Notes under the pieces: generated by a model
The model's database searches: none
Told to the model about the DNA's origin: nothing
What the model saw: the letters and a program-made list of their open reading frames with translations, nothing else
DNA from: Telmatospirillum siberiense
GTDB taxonomy: Bacteria > Pseudomonadota > Alphaproteobacteria > Rhodospirillales > Magnetospirillaceae
Length of the DNA stretch: 64,000 nt
Reading direction: 5' to 3'
NCBI RefSeq assembly: GCF_002845745.1
Contig: NZ_PIUM01000027.1
Span: forward strand, 1 to 64,000
Position numbers and translations under genes: made by a program
In this document: positions 1 through 8,597 of the stretch, piece after piece
Layout: each line of letters begins with the position of its first letter
Position numbering within the stretch: the first letter of the stretch is position 1

Positions 1-3000
1 GCTGGCCTGAAGATCCCCCGTGCTCTTGTAATCCGCCACGACCTTGGCGGCGTTGACCGACAGGTTGCCGCCCGCCTGCAGCCCCGTCATCACCACCGTC
101 GTGTCATTGTGTCCCTTGTCCGACGTCGACTGCCACGCCGCAGAGCTTTTCGAACTGGTCTGCGACAGATAGCTGCTGTCCGTCGCCGACAGCAGCGACA
201 GCGTGCCACCGGCGTTTAAGGCCAGATCTCCGCCCGCCGTCACCTGCGCCGCCTGCAGGGTCAGATCCGTCCCCGACGTCAGCGTCACACTGCCCCCGGC
301 CGTCACCGACGCGCCGCGGTTGCTCACCGTCTGGCTTTCTGAACGGCTCTTCGAGCTGTTCATGAAGCCGCCGCTCTTGCTGCTGTTCGATTCCGCGTAA
401 TAGCTGTCCGTCACCGCCGAAAGGCTGAGCGAACCGCCCGCCGACACCGCCACGTCGCTGCCCGCCGACAGGACGCCGCCCGAGACCGCCACGTCCCGGC
501 CCGCCGTCACCGTCAGCCCCTGCCCGGCGCTGATGCTCGACGTGTCATGGGTCACGTCGTGCTGTTCCGCATGCGAATGGCTGTCGCTGAAGACCTCGTC
601 ATGGGACAGCGTGTTGGTCGCCACCGTCACGTCGTTGCCCGCCGCCAGCGTCGCGCCGCCCTTGGCCGAAAGATCGGCGCCCGTCACCGTCACGTCGTTG
701 CCGGCGCTGACCGTCAGATTGCCGCCCGCCGTCACCGCGCCCTGGCCGACCCGCACCGTCCGGTCGTCCCCGGCGGATCCGGTCATCGTCACCGTCCGCG
801 TGGCGATGCTGACATCCTGGCCCGCCGTCAGGCTGACGTCGCCGCCCGCCTTCAAAAGCCCGCTGACGTCGGTGATCGTGTCCTTGGCCGACACCACGAG
901 ATTGGCGGCCGCCGTCACCGCGCCCCCCTGGTTCGTCACCGACGAGGCCGAAAGCGTCGCGTTGCCGCCCGAGGCGATGGTCGCCCCGGTCGCGTTGATC
1001 TTCGAGCTGTCCGCAAGGTAAAGCGTCGGCACCAGAACCGTCTGGCCGTCGACAACTTCATTGACGTACCAGACGATGTCGCTGGTCAGATTGGCGATCT
1101 GGTCGGTGCTCAGCGCCTGCCCCACCGTCAGATGATCGGCCGAGGATTCCGCCACCGCATTGTCCAGCAGCGCCTGCATCTGCTGGGAATCCGAGGTGTA
1201 GGAGGAGCTCAGATATTTCTGGCCGGTCTGATTGATCACCGCCTGCGACACCAGGCTGGTGTCCATGTAGGCGTCCCCGAGACGCTTCGGCAGGCTCGAC
1301 GTTCCAACCCCCATGCGGGCGAAGAAATAGTCCGAGCCGTAGAACGTCCCCAGGTCGGTGTATTGGAACCGCGTCTCGTAAAGATAGGCGCTGGACGCCG
1401 GCGCCGCGGCGAACTTCGCCGAAAATCCGGCGATCCGCCGCGACAGCGCCGCGGTCAGCGCCGACATCGTCGTCGGAAAGGCCGCCTGCGGCAGCAGGGG
1501 CGATCCATCGGCCGCCGTGCCGGTGACCAGATCGATGGCGCCGCTGTGGCCCCGGGCCGAGGTGGTCGCCACCTGCCCGGTGCCGATCCCCACCACATTG
1601 CCGATGCTCACCCCGCTGGCCGAAGTCAGGGCCGGCGAGGCCGTGGCCGCCGATCCCGAACCCGACACCGCCGCATATTGCTGGATCGAGACATTGTCGA
1701 TCTGGCCGGTGAAGGACCCGGTCAGGGCGCCGCCGGCGACGATCCGCCCGCCCTGCTGGCCGCTCACCCAGCTCCTCAGCAGGGCGGTGCCGCCGCCGTT
1801 ACCGAAACCGGAGCAGTAACCGCCATAGCAGCGGGTCATGGTGCTGGTCGAGCTGCTGATGTACCAGCTATCGACCGTCTGGCCGCCGGCATTGCTCAAG
1901 GATCCGCCGGACAGATCCATGGTCCCGGCGCTGCTGATGGTGCTGTAAACGTTGGCGATGGTCCCGCCACTGACCGACAGGGTGCCGCCCGAGGAGATGC
2001 TGGCCGCCGTACCGCTGTAGCTGCTCCCGCTTTCGACGATCCAGGATCGGATGGAAATCCCATTGCTGCTGCCGTACCAGGCGCCCGCGTCGCTGCCGGT
2101 GGGATTGACCACCCAATACCAGTGCGACCAATACTGGCTGTCGCAGGTCCCCTTGCCATAGGTACAAGGACCGCGCGGAACCGACTGGTCCCCGGAATTT
2201 TCATAGATGGTGCTGTTCGTCGTCCGCAGCTCGCCGCTCGCCTGGTTGGTCACCTGGCCGGCGGACAGGACCATGTTGCCGCTGACGGTTTCCAGGCTGC
2301 CGCCCAGATTGGTGATGGACCCCGCCTGGCCGCCGCCGGCGCCGGTGATGCTCATGGCGCCGCCGGAGAGCAGGGCGCCGCCCCAATTGCCGAAGGCGCC
2401 CGCCACCTCGACGCGCATGGCGCCGTCGGCCAGCATCAGGGCATAGTTGTCGAGGTTGGACAGGCCGGTCAGGGTCAGCGCCCCGCCGGCGATCAGCGGC
2501 GCCCGGTTGTCGAGGGTGGAAAGGGCGCCGGTAACGGCGCCGGAAGCGACGATGCCGTGGGAACCGCCGTTGCTCAGGCTGGCCGCCTGCAAGGTCAGGT
2601 CGCCGCCGACATCCACATTGCCGCTGTTGGACAGGGCGCCGGAGACGATCATGGCAAGCCCGGCGCCGCCGCTGATGACGGCGCCGTTCTCCAGGCTGGC
2701 CGCCTGCAGGCGGGCGGTGGCGCCGCTGACCAGCCTGCCGGCATTGGCGAGATCGCCGGTCACCGCGACATCGAGGGCGGTGGCGGCGCTGATGAGGCCG
2801 TAATTGGCAAGGCCCGAGGCCCGCACTGTGGCGCCGCCGCCGCTGGTCAGCGAACCGTAGTTGAGGAAACCGCTGGTCAGGGTGAGGGACAGGCCGGTGC
2901 CGCCGCTCAGCGTTCCCTGATTGGTCAGATCGGCCAGGGAGAGAATGAGCTCGCCGACGGCCGAGATATTGCCGCTGTTGAGCGGATCGGCCGCCCGCAA

Positions 3001-5619
3001 GGTGAAATCGCCGCCGCTGACCAGGGTGCCGGCATTGGAAAGGCCGCCGCTCAAGGTGATTCCCAGGCCCGTGCCGCCGCTGACGATGCCGCCCTGGTTG
3101 TTGGTCAGACTGGCCAGGGTGGCGGTGAGCAGACCGCCGCTGGCGATGGTGCCGCCGTTGGTCAGATCGGCGGCGGCCAGGGTGACGGCGCCGGCGCCGA
3201 TCAGCGAACCGCCGTTGCCGAAGGCGCCGGTGGTGCCGAGGTCAAGAAGACCACCGGCGCTGACGGCCCCCCGGTTGTCGAGGGACGCCAGGGTGGCGGA
3301 CAAGGTCCCGCCGCTGGCCAGGATGGCGCCGGCCGCGTTGGAGGCGGCCCCCGCCCGCAGGATCATGGCGCCGCCGGCAACCATGGTCCCGCCATTGGAA
3401 AGGCTGCCGGCGGTCAGGTCCAGCGTGGTGCCGGCGCTGAGGATGCCGCCCGGGGTGTTGGACAGGCTGGCGAGACCGGCGCCGAGCCGGCCGTTGGTGG
3501 CGACGACGCCGCTGTTGACCATGTCGCCGGCCTGAAGGGTGGCATCGCCGGTGGCCTCCAGGGTACCGGAATTGACCAGCCGGCCGCCCAGCGTCAGGGC
3601 GAGCGACGGACCGGCGCCGATCCCGCCGTCGTTCTCCAGGCTGGCGGCGGCCAGGGTCAGGCTGTCGCGCCCGACCAGGCTGCCCGCCAACTGGTTGGTC
3701 ACCGCACCGCCGGCGGTGACGGTCAGCGCGGCGGAGTCCACCGCCCCGCCATTGGTGACGGTTCCGCCCGACAGCCCGATCGCCCGGGTCGCGCTCACCG
3801 TGCCGCCCGCCGCGATCGACAGATCGCCGGTGGCGGTCAGGGTGGCGGTCTGGCCGGAGGCGCCGCCCGCCACGGTCAGGCTGTCGGCGCTCAAGACCAG
3901 GGAGGTGGCCGCCGCCGTCACGCCGCCCGCGTCGAGTTCGAGTCGCGGCCCGGACAGACCGACCGCCCCGGTGCCGGAAAGCTGGCCCGCCTGGCGCAGG
4001 GTGCCGCCGGCGCCGGAAAGTCCGGCCGCCAGGGTCATCGGCCCGGTCGCCGCCATACGGCCGGCGGCCCGGTTGGTCAGGTCGCCCGCCGTGCGCAGGC
4101 TGAAGGCGCCCCCCGCCGACAGACTGCCGGCGTTGTCCAGGCTGCCGGCGGTGGCGGCCAGATCGCCGCCGGCCACCACGCTCGCCCCGGCCGCGATGAC
4201 GGCGGCACCGGCCGCCGACAGGCCGAGGGCGCCGCCGGCCACCATGGCGCCGGTCGAGGTCAGGGAACCGGCGGCGAGCGAGGCGGCGCCGACGGCGCTG
4301 ATCCGCCCGGCGTTGGACAGAGTCCCGGCGACGGCGGCGGACAGGGCTCCACCCGCCGCCATTTCCCCCTGATTGTCGAGGGCGGCGGCGCGCAGCGCCG
4401 CATCCCCCAGCGAGGCGATGGAGGCGCCGGTGGCATTGCCGACGGTACCGGCGGCGTCGATGACGGTGGCGCGCCCCGATTGCATCCGGCCGCTGTTGCC
4501 GACCTGCCCGGCGGCGACGCTCAAGCTGCCGGTCCCGGAGGTCACGGTACCGTCGGCGGCCAGCCCGGCCACCAGCTGTCCGTCGTTGGACAGGCTGCCG
4601 GCGGCGATGGAAACATCCGCCGCCGCGCCCGCGGTGCCGGAATTGGCGACCTCGGCGCCGCTGACCGACAGGGTCGATCCGGCATAGACGACGTCGGTGA
4701 GGACCACCGCGGCGGAGGCCGAGGCGATGGACATGGCGCCGCCGGATTTCAGGCGCTGGGCGGAAATCCGCCCATCGGCGGTGATGACCAGCGAATCGGC
4801 GGCCTCGGCCTCGGCCTGGAGATTGACGCCGACGCCCCGGTCGGTGCCGACCAGGATGATGCGGTTGGCGTACATGCCGCCCAAGGCCGTCGAATCGATG
4901 GAAACGCCGGTTCCTTGCGTGCCGTCGCCGGAGAGCCGGCGCGCGGCATAGTCGAAATGCCCCGAACCGGTGAAGACGCCTAAGGACTGGGCCTTGATCG
5001 CCGCGTTGAGACTGGCCGTGCGGCTGACGATGTCGAAGCTGTCCAATCCGGTGACGTCGAGCACCGCCCCGTCGATGAGGACGGCGCCCTGGCGCAGGTC
5101 GAGGCCGGACAAGGCGCCGGCGGCGTCGAAGGTGGGCGTGCCGGTGCTCAGGGTGACGCGGGGCGTGTTGACGAAGCCGCATCCCTGGCAGGTGATGCCG
5201 TTGGCATTGGCCAGAACGAACGCGGCCTGGGCGCCGAACACCTCGGTGACGCCCTGCAGCAGCGAGGCGTTGGCGCCGGTGACCTCGGCCAGGATCAGCG
5301 AGGCGGTTCCGGCCGTCAGATTGGGATTGCCCAGCACCACGCCGCCCAGTTTGGACACCCCGGCGGCCTGGCTGTTGTTGAGGATCAGCCCGGAAGTCCC
5401 GACATTGAAGTCGGTGAATTTGTTGTGCGACAGCCCGCTCCCGTTGGGCGCCACGATATTGACCATCGGCACGCCGTTGGCGGCGCTGTCCAGGCTCGGA
5501 CGGTTGGCGGCGGGGGCGGCGGCGTCGGGGGTGACGCCGCCGGCATAGGCGATCAGCGGGTCGAGCAGCAGATGGGCCGACAGCAGCAGGGCGAGGCCGC
5601 GCTTGGCAAGGTCTTTCAT
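1..5619 (-). CDS. Filamentous haemagglutinin / CdiA-like exoprotein TpsA (C-terminus off window)
   Basis: A secreted two-partner-system adhesin or contact-dependent toxin carrier, exported through the outer membrane by the adjacent TpsB. The frame is open from the ATG at 5619 to base 1, giving at least 1873 residues. A signal peptide (about 1-26, ending LIAYA) precedes a TPS secretion domain (about 30-160) with the hallmarks NPNL (near 97) and NGITCQGCGF (near 140). About residues 230-1150 are degenerate 20-residue repeats of the type LxNxGxxxxGGxLxL, expected to form a beta-helix. A Trp/Tyr/Cys-rich island follows (about 1130-1300). The motif DIVWY...VLVPTLYL (near 1515) opens a second repeat block typical of CdiA/FhaB proteins (Fil_haemagg_2). 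Its ATG overlaps the tpsB stop (ATGA), implying translational coupling. The toxin or adhesin tip and any immunity gene lie beyond base 1, so CDI and plain adhesin cannot be told apart. Confidence 0.93.
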   Translation of the reverse strand, partial: MKDLAKRGLALLLSAHLLLDPLIAYAGGVTPDAAAPAANRPSLDSAANGVPMVNIVAPNGSGLSHNKFTDFNVGTSGLILNNSQAAGVSKLGGVVLGNPNLTAGTASLILAEVTGANASLLQGVTEVFGAQAAFVLANANGITCQGCGFVNTPRVTLSTGTPTFDAAGALSGLDLRQGAVLIDGAVLDVTGLDSFDIVSRTASLNAAIKAQSLGVFTGSGHFDYAARRLSGDGTQGTGVSIDSTALGGMYANRIILVGTDRGVGVNLQAEAEAADSLVITADGRISAQRLKSGGAMSIASASAAVVLTDVVYAGSTLSVSGAEVANSGTAGAAADVSIAAGSLSNDGQLVAGLAADGTVTSGTGSLSVAAGQVGNSGRMQSGRATVIDAAGTVGNATGASIASLGDAALRAAALDNQGEMAAGGALSAAVAGTLSNAGRISAVGAASLAAGSLTSTGAMVAGGALGLSAAGAAVIAAGASVVAGGDLAATAGSLDNAGSLSAGGAFSLRTAGDLTNRAAGRMAATGPMTLAAGLSGAGGTLRQAGQLSGTGAVGLSGPRLELDAGGVTAAATSLVLSADSLTVAGGASGQTATLTATGDLSIAAGGTVSATRAIGLSGGTVTNGGAVDSAALTVTAGGAVTNQLAGSLVGRDSLTLAAASLENDGGIGAGPSLALTLGGRLVNSGTLEATGDATLQAGDMVNSGVVATNGRLGAGLASLSNTPGGILSAGTTLDLTAGSLSNGGTMVAGGAMILRAGAASNAAGAILASGGTLSATLASLDNRGAVSAGGLLDLGTTGAFGNGGSLIGAGAVTLAAADLTNGGTIASGGLLTATLASLTNNQGGIVSGGTGLGITLSGGLSNAGTLVSGGDFTLRAADPLNSGNISAVGELILSLADLTNQGTLSGGTGLSLTLTSGFLNYGSLTSGGGATVRASGLANYGLISAATALDVAVTGDLANAGRLVSGATARLQAASLENGAVISGGAGLAMIVSGALSNSGNVDVGGDLTLQAASLSNGGSHGIVASGAVTGALSTLDNRAPLIAGGALTLTGLSNLDNYALMLADGAMRVEVAGAFGNWGGALLSGGAMSITGAGGGQAGSITNLGGSLETVSGNMVLSAGQVTNQASGELRTTNSTIYENSGDQSVPRGPCTYGKGTCDSQYWSHWYWVVNPTGSDAGAWYGSSNGISIRSWIVESGSSYSGTAASISSGGTLSVSGGTIANVYSTISSAGTMDLSGGSLSNAGGQTVDSWYISSSTSTMTRCYGGYCSGFGNGGGTALLRSWVSGQQGGRIVAGGALTGSFTGQIDNVSIQQYAAVSGSGSAATASPALTSASGVSIGNVVGIGTGQVATTSARGHSGAIDLVTGTAADGSPLLPQAAFPTTMSALTAALSRRIAGFSAKFAAAPASSAYLYETRFQYTDLGTFYGSDYFFARMGVGTSSLPKRLGDAYMDTSLVSQAVINQTGQKYLSSSYTSDSQQMQALLDNAVAESSADHLTVGQALSTDQIANLTSDIVWYVNEVVDGQTVLVPTLYLADSSKINATGATIASGGNATLSASSVTNQGGAVTAAANLVVSAKDTITDVSGLLKAGGDVSLTAGQDVSIATRTVTMTGSAGDDRTVRVGQGAVTAGGNLTVSAGNDVTVTGADLSAKGGATLAAGNDVTVATNTLSHDEVFSDSHSHAEQHDVTHDTSSISAGQGLTVTAGRDVAVSGGVLSAGSDVAVSAGGSLSLSAVTDSYYAESNSSKSGGFMNSSKSRSESQTVSNRGASVTAGGSVTLTSGTDLTLQAAQVTAGGDLALNAGGTLSLLSATDSSYLSQTSSKSSAAWQSTSDKGHNDTTVVMTGLQAGGNLSVNAAKVVADYKSTGDLQAS

Positions 5620-7334
5620 CACAGCACCAGAACGAGGGAGAAGGTCAGTTGGTGGGGCGGCGTTTCGATCGACGCCGGATGGGCGAGCGGCCAGGCGCAG
5701 GTCAATTCGCCCTCCAGCCAGGGGCCGCCCAGGCGCACCCCGACGGCCGCCCCCGACAACCGCCCGCCGACGCTGTTGTCGGGGTGGAAATGGCTGACCA
5801 CGCCGACGTCGTAGGCGGCGAAGGGCCGGATGACGCCCAGGGTTTCGTCGATGGCGGCGAAACCGCTCGGCAGTTCGGCCGACAGTTCGGTGTGCAGGTT
5901 GCCGCCGCGGTTGCCCTGGAGAATCTGATCCTTGTAGCCGCGCACCGTGCTTTCGCCGCCCAAGGCGACCTGTTCGGTGCTGTAAAGGGCGTCGGTGGTC
6001 CATTGCCCGTGCGCGCCACTGGACAGGGTCAGCCGGGGCAGCCCCGCCACCTCGATGGGATGGGCGTAGGAAAGGTCTCCCCGCCAGACGGTGAACTGAG
6101 CCTTGGGCGAGCCGGCCCACCCGCCATCCTCGCGGGCGCCCAGGGCGTGCAGGCCGCCGGCATATTGGAGGTTGGAATGCAGGACGCCGTCCAGCAGGCG
6201 CCGGACGTCGTCAAGCCCGCCGCCGGCGATGACGAGCTTGGGGCTCGATCCGGCGACGACGACGCCGGCGACGTCATTGACCACGCTTTTGTAGCTCAGG
6301 GTAAAGCTGGCGAAGGTCTTGCCCACGTCGTCGCGCCAGAGCATGCGGTCGAGCCCCAGGTTGACCGCCCGCTGGGTGCCGGCGCTCTGGATAATCTGGT
6401 TGAGGCCGTAGATCATGCTGCGGTACTGCATGAAATCGACGGCCCCGTTGAACCGCCAATAGCCCCGGGGGACGGAACCGTTGATCGCCCAGCTCCGGCT
6501 GGAGCGCTGGCTGGAATTGCCGAGCAGGTCCTGGCTGTGAAAGATGGCGAAGGAGTCGTTCACGCCGAGCAGATCCTCGATCTCGGCGGAGGCCTTGGTC
6601 TGCAACTCGCCGGTGGTCCGCTGCCCGGAATTGTCGACACCCCCGGTGACGCGCCAGGTCTTCGACGGCTTGTCGGTGATGGCGACGCGGCTGTCGCCCG
6701 GACGGTCGCCGGGGATCAGTTCGATCCTGGCGTCGTTGGAGCGCAGGCGGTTCAACTGGTCGATGCCCTGTTCGAGGTCGCGCAGGTTGAGCACCTCGCC
6801 CGGCGCGGCGGGAAAGGCGGCCAACACCTCGGAGAGGTCGGAGGCCGGCTCGCCGTTCCAGTCGAACCCTTGCAGGCGGCCCTCCACCACCCGGATGGTG
6901 AGGATGCCGTCGGCGACGTTCTGTTGCGGCAGGGTGGCGCGCGTCGTCACGTAACCGCGGGCCGCATAGAGATCGGTCACCGCGCGCAGGATCTCGTTGA
7001 CCTCGGCGAAGGAAACGCAGCGTCCCGGATAGCCGGCGCTCAAATCTTGGCGATCGTCCTCGGAGAGCAGGGTGGCGCCCTCGAAGACGATCCGGCGCAG
7101 GGTGAAGCAAACCGCCGAGGGCGACAGCTCCGACGGCCCGGCGGGCGGAACGGGAAGCGGCTCCGGCGGGGGTTCGGACAGCCGGCGGTCGCGCCCGCGC
7201 TGATCGAAGCGCTGCTGCTGCAACTGCTGGATTTGATCCTGTTGACGCTCGATGGCCCGCTGATCGCCGGCCGCCTGAGCGAACGCGCCCCGCGACGATG
7301 CACTCGCCATAGCAACAACTATGACGAATAGCAT
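5619..7334 (-). CDS. Two-partner secretion outer-membrane transporter TpsB (ShlB/FhaC/CdiB family)
   Basis: A 571-residue outer-membrane beta-barrel of the Omp85/TpsB superfamily that secretes the neighbouring TpsA. The N-terminus MLFVIVVAMASASSRGAFAQA is a short signal peptide. A Gln/Arg-rich linker (about 22-65, QQDQIQQLQQQR) is followed by a POTRA_2 domain (about 75-155) and the ShlB-type barrel (about 210-571), which ends in alternating hydrophobic residues and a terminal LVLVL. The size matches the family (about 560-590). The ATG at 7334 was chosen because the frame meets a stop a few codons upstream. It is the first gene of the tpsB-tpsA operon and overlaps tpsA by the ATGA junction. 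The gene follows a strikingly AT-rich upstream region. Confidence 0.92.
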   Translation of the reverse strand: MLFVIVVAMASASSRGAFAQAAGDQRAIERQQDQIQQLQQQRFDQRGRDRRLSEPPPEPLPVPPAGPSELSPSAVCFTLRRIVFEGATLLSEDDRQDLSAGYPGRCVSFAEVNEILRAVTDLYAARGYVTTRATLPQQNVADGILTIRVVEGRLQGFDWNGEPASDLSEVLAAFPAAPGEVLNLRDLEQGIDQLNRLRSNDARIELIPGDRPGDSRVAITDKPSKTWRVTGGVDNSGQRTTGELQTKASAEIEDLLGVNDSFAIFHSQDLLGNSSQRSSRSWAINGSVPRGYWRFNGAVDFMQYRSMIYGLNQIIQSAGTQRAVNLGLDRMLWRDDVGKTFASFTLSYKSVVNDVAGVVVAGSSPKLVIAGGGLDDVRRLLDGVLHSNLQYAGGLHALGAREDGGWAGSPKAQFTVWRGDLSYAHPIEVAGLPRLTLSSGAHGQWTTDALYSTEQVALGGESTVRGYKDQILQGNRGGNLHTELSAELPSGFAAIDETLGVIRPFAAYDVGVVSHFHPDNSVGGRLSGAAVGVRLGGPWLEGELTCAWPLAHPASIETPPHQLTFSLVLVL

Positions 7335-7639
7335 ACATAAAAATGCATACCGAAAAATTTACTTATGCCCCTTAGTATAGATGCACACCTGCATCTGCCC
7401 ACGGGCATTTTCATAAAGCTACGTTTGCGATATACAAAATATTATTATTTATGTGATATTTTATTTAAATTTTGTATTTGCATTTACTATTCATTAATGA
7501 AATTAAAGATGCTTTCATTTCACGATTAAATAACGTTTTGGTTGATCCCCCTGCCATGCCGGCCACAGGGGCCAAACCGGAACGCCGGGGAGGCTGACGG
7601 GGCGAGACCCGACCGCCGTCCGTAAGCTCTCGCCAGGAA
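7335..7639. promoter_or_regulatory. AT-rich intergenic/promoter region between tpsB and the tyrA leader
   Basis: About 7400-7540 is far more AT-rich than anything around it (runs such as AAATATTATTATTTATG), in a genome otherwise near 65% GC. It probably holds the tpsB promoter and could be bound by a xenogeneic silencer; this is inference. A short perfect inverted repeat, GATGCA-CACC-TGCATC (7380-7395), lies 45-60 bp before the tpsB start and is a candidate operator. I see no convincing gene here. Confidence 0.4.
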
Positions 7640-7679
7640 TCGTTGACGGCGCCGGCGGGCAGGCTTAGCATCGCCGCCC

Positions 7680-7730
7680 ATGACGACGAACCAGACCCAG
7701 TCCGTGTGGTATTACCCGCTGCTTTCCTAA
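7680..7730 (+). CDS. Putative Trp/Tyr leader peptide of tyrA
   Basis: A 16-codon open frame, MTTNQTQSVWYYPLLS then TAA, lies 102 bases before tyrA. It has one Trp codon and two consecutive Tyr codons (7707-7715), the amino acids made from chorismate/prephenate, as expected of an attenuation leader upstream of an aromatic biosynthetic gene. The Trp-Tyr-Tyr codons end at the base of the first hairpin (7715-7738), so a stalled ribosome would melt it. No strong Shine-Dalgarno is seen (GGGCAGG is far upstream at about 7658). The function is inferred from codon content, position and the flanking hairpins. Confidence 0.55.
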   Translation: MTTNQTQSVWYYPLLS

Positions 7731-7828
7731 GCGGCGGGATGGTTTCGTCATCTTTCAACCGCTGCCCGGCCAGCGGTTGACCTTCGGTTGGACACCGTTG
7801 GCCTCTCAAGTCTTCGATAGAGGTTAAC
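7684..7828 (+). promoter_or_regulatory. Candidate attenuator hairpins upstream of tyrA
   Basis: Four potential stems are visible. (1) GACGAACCA (7684-7692) can pair with TGGTTTCGTC (7740-7749), enclosing the next stem. (2) CCCGCTGCTT/AAGCGGCGGG (7715-7724/7729-7738) has 9 of 10 pairs and overlaps the end of the leader peptide. (3) CAACCGCTG/CAGCGGTTG (7756-7764/7771-7779) is perfect with a 6 nt loop. (4) GTTGGCCTCT/AGAGGTTAAC (7797-7806/7819-7828) has 10 pairs including two G-U and buries the GAGG ribosome-binding site of tyrA. No U-tract follows stem 3, so control may be at translation rather than by termination. Confidence 0.5.
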
Positions 7829-7832
7829 TCCC

Positions 7833-8597
7833 GTGTCCGACGATCATTCCCTGACAGTCCCCCGGCCGCTTGTCGGCATCATCGGCTTCGGCGCCTTCGG
7901 GCGCCTGATGGCCCGGCATCTGCGTCCGCATTTCCGCCTGCGCGCCTACGATCCGGCGCCCCCGGTCGAGGCCGACGCCGATCTGGCCGATGTCGCGCTC
8001 GCCCCCCTTCAGGATGTCGCCGCCTGTCCGGTCGTCATCCTGGCGATGCCGCTTTCCCGTCTCGAGGAAACGGTCCGCGCCATCGGGCCGCATCTCAGCG
8101 AGGGCGCCCTGGTGCTCGACGTCGGTTCGGTCAAGATGAAAGCCGCCGAAATCATGGCGGCGGGGCTGCCGGACCACGCTGAGATCATCGCGACGCATCC
8201 GCTGTTCGGTCCTGCCAGCGCGGCGGGCGGCATCAGGGGATTGAAGATCGCCCTCTGCCCGGTTCGCGGCCGGCGTTCCGCCCGCGTCGCGGCCTTCCTG
8301 CGGAAAGGCCTGGGCTTGCGCGTCGTCATGACGACGCCGGAAGCCCATGACGCGGAAACCGCCATGGCGCAAGGACTGACCCATCTGATCGCCAAGGTGC
8401 TGGTCCAGATGGAACCCCTGCCGACGCGCATGACGACGAAAAGCTTCGATCTGTTGAAGCAGGCCATCGACATGGTGCGCAACGACGCGCCGGAAGTGTT
8501 CCAGGCGATCGAATGCCTCAACCCCTATTCCCCCCGGATCCGCAAGCGTTTCCTGGACATCGCCGCCACGCTGGACCAGGATCTGGGGCCATCATGA
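7833..8597 (+). CDS. tyrA: Prephenate/arogenate dehydrogenase (TyrA family)
   Basis: Catalyses the NAD(P)-dependent oxidative decarboxylation in tyrosine biosynthesis, on prephenate or arogenate. The 254-residue protein has an N-terminal Rossmann nucleotide-binding segment (VGIIGFGAFGRLMARH, about 13-28), the family motif THPLFGP (about 127-133), and a C-terminal all-helical dimerisation region. It is short and single-domain, with no chorismate mutase or ACT domain visible. The start is GTG at 7833, about 9 nt after GAGG (7820-7823); that site can be occluded by a hairpin. The stop overlaps the ATG of the next gene (ATGA at 8594-8597). Expression is probably controlled by the Trp/Tyr leader upstream. 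Substrate preference cannot be decided from sequence alone. Confidence 0.88.
   Translation: MSDDHSLTVPRPLVGIIGFGAFGRLMARHLRPHFRLRAYDPAPPVEADADLADVALAPLQDVAACPVVILAMPLSRLEETVRAIGPHLSEGALVLDVGSVKMKAAEIMAAGLPDHAEIIATHPLFGPASAAGGIRGLKIALCPVRGRRSARVAAFLRKGLGLRVVMTTPEAHDAETAMAQGLTHLIAKVLVQMEPLPTRMTTKSFDLLKQAIDMVRNDAPEVFQAIECLNPYSPRIRKRFLDIAATLDQDLGPS

Noticed and set aside
547-4983. A 1478-codon open frame on the plus strand opposite tpsA
   Set aside because: It is an Arg/Gly/Ala-rich mirror of the repetitive TpsA gene; the minus-strand frame has a signal peptide, TPS domain and known motifs, while this one has none.
1-5619. CRISPR-like or tandem DNA repeats in the tpsA region
   Set aside because: The repetition is at protein level (degenerate 20-residue beta-helix repeats) with no regular spacers.
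7465-7809. A 114-codon minus-strand frame in the tpsB-tyrA gap
   Set aside because: Composition is not coding-like, it crosses the AT-rich promoter region and the tyrA leader, and there is no ribosome site or recognisable motif.
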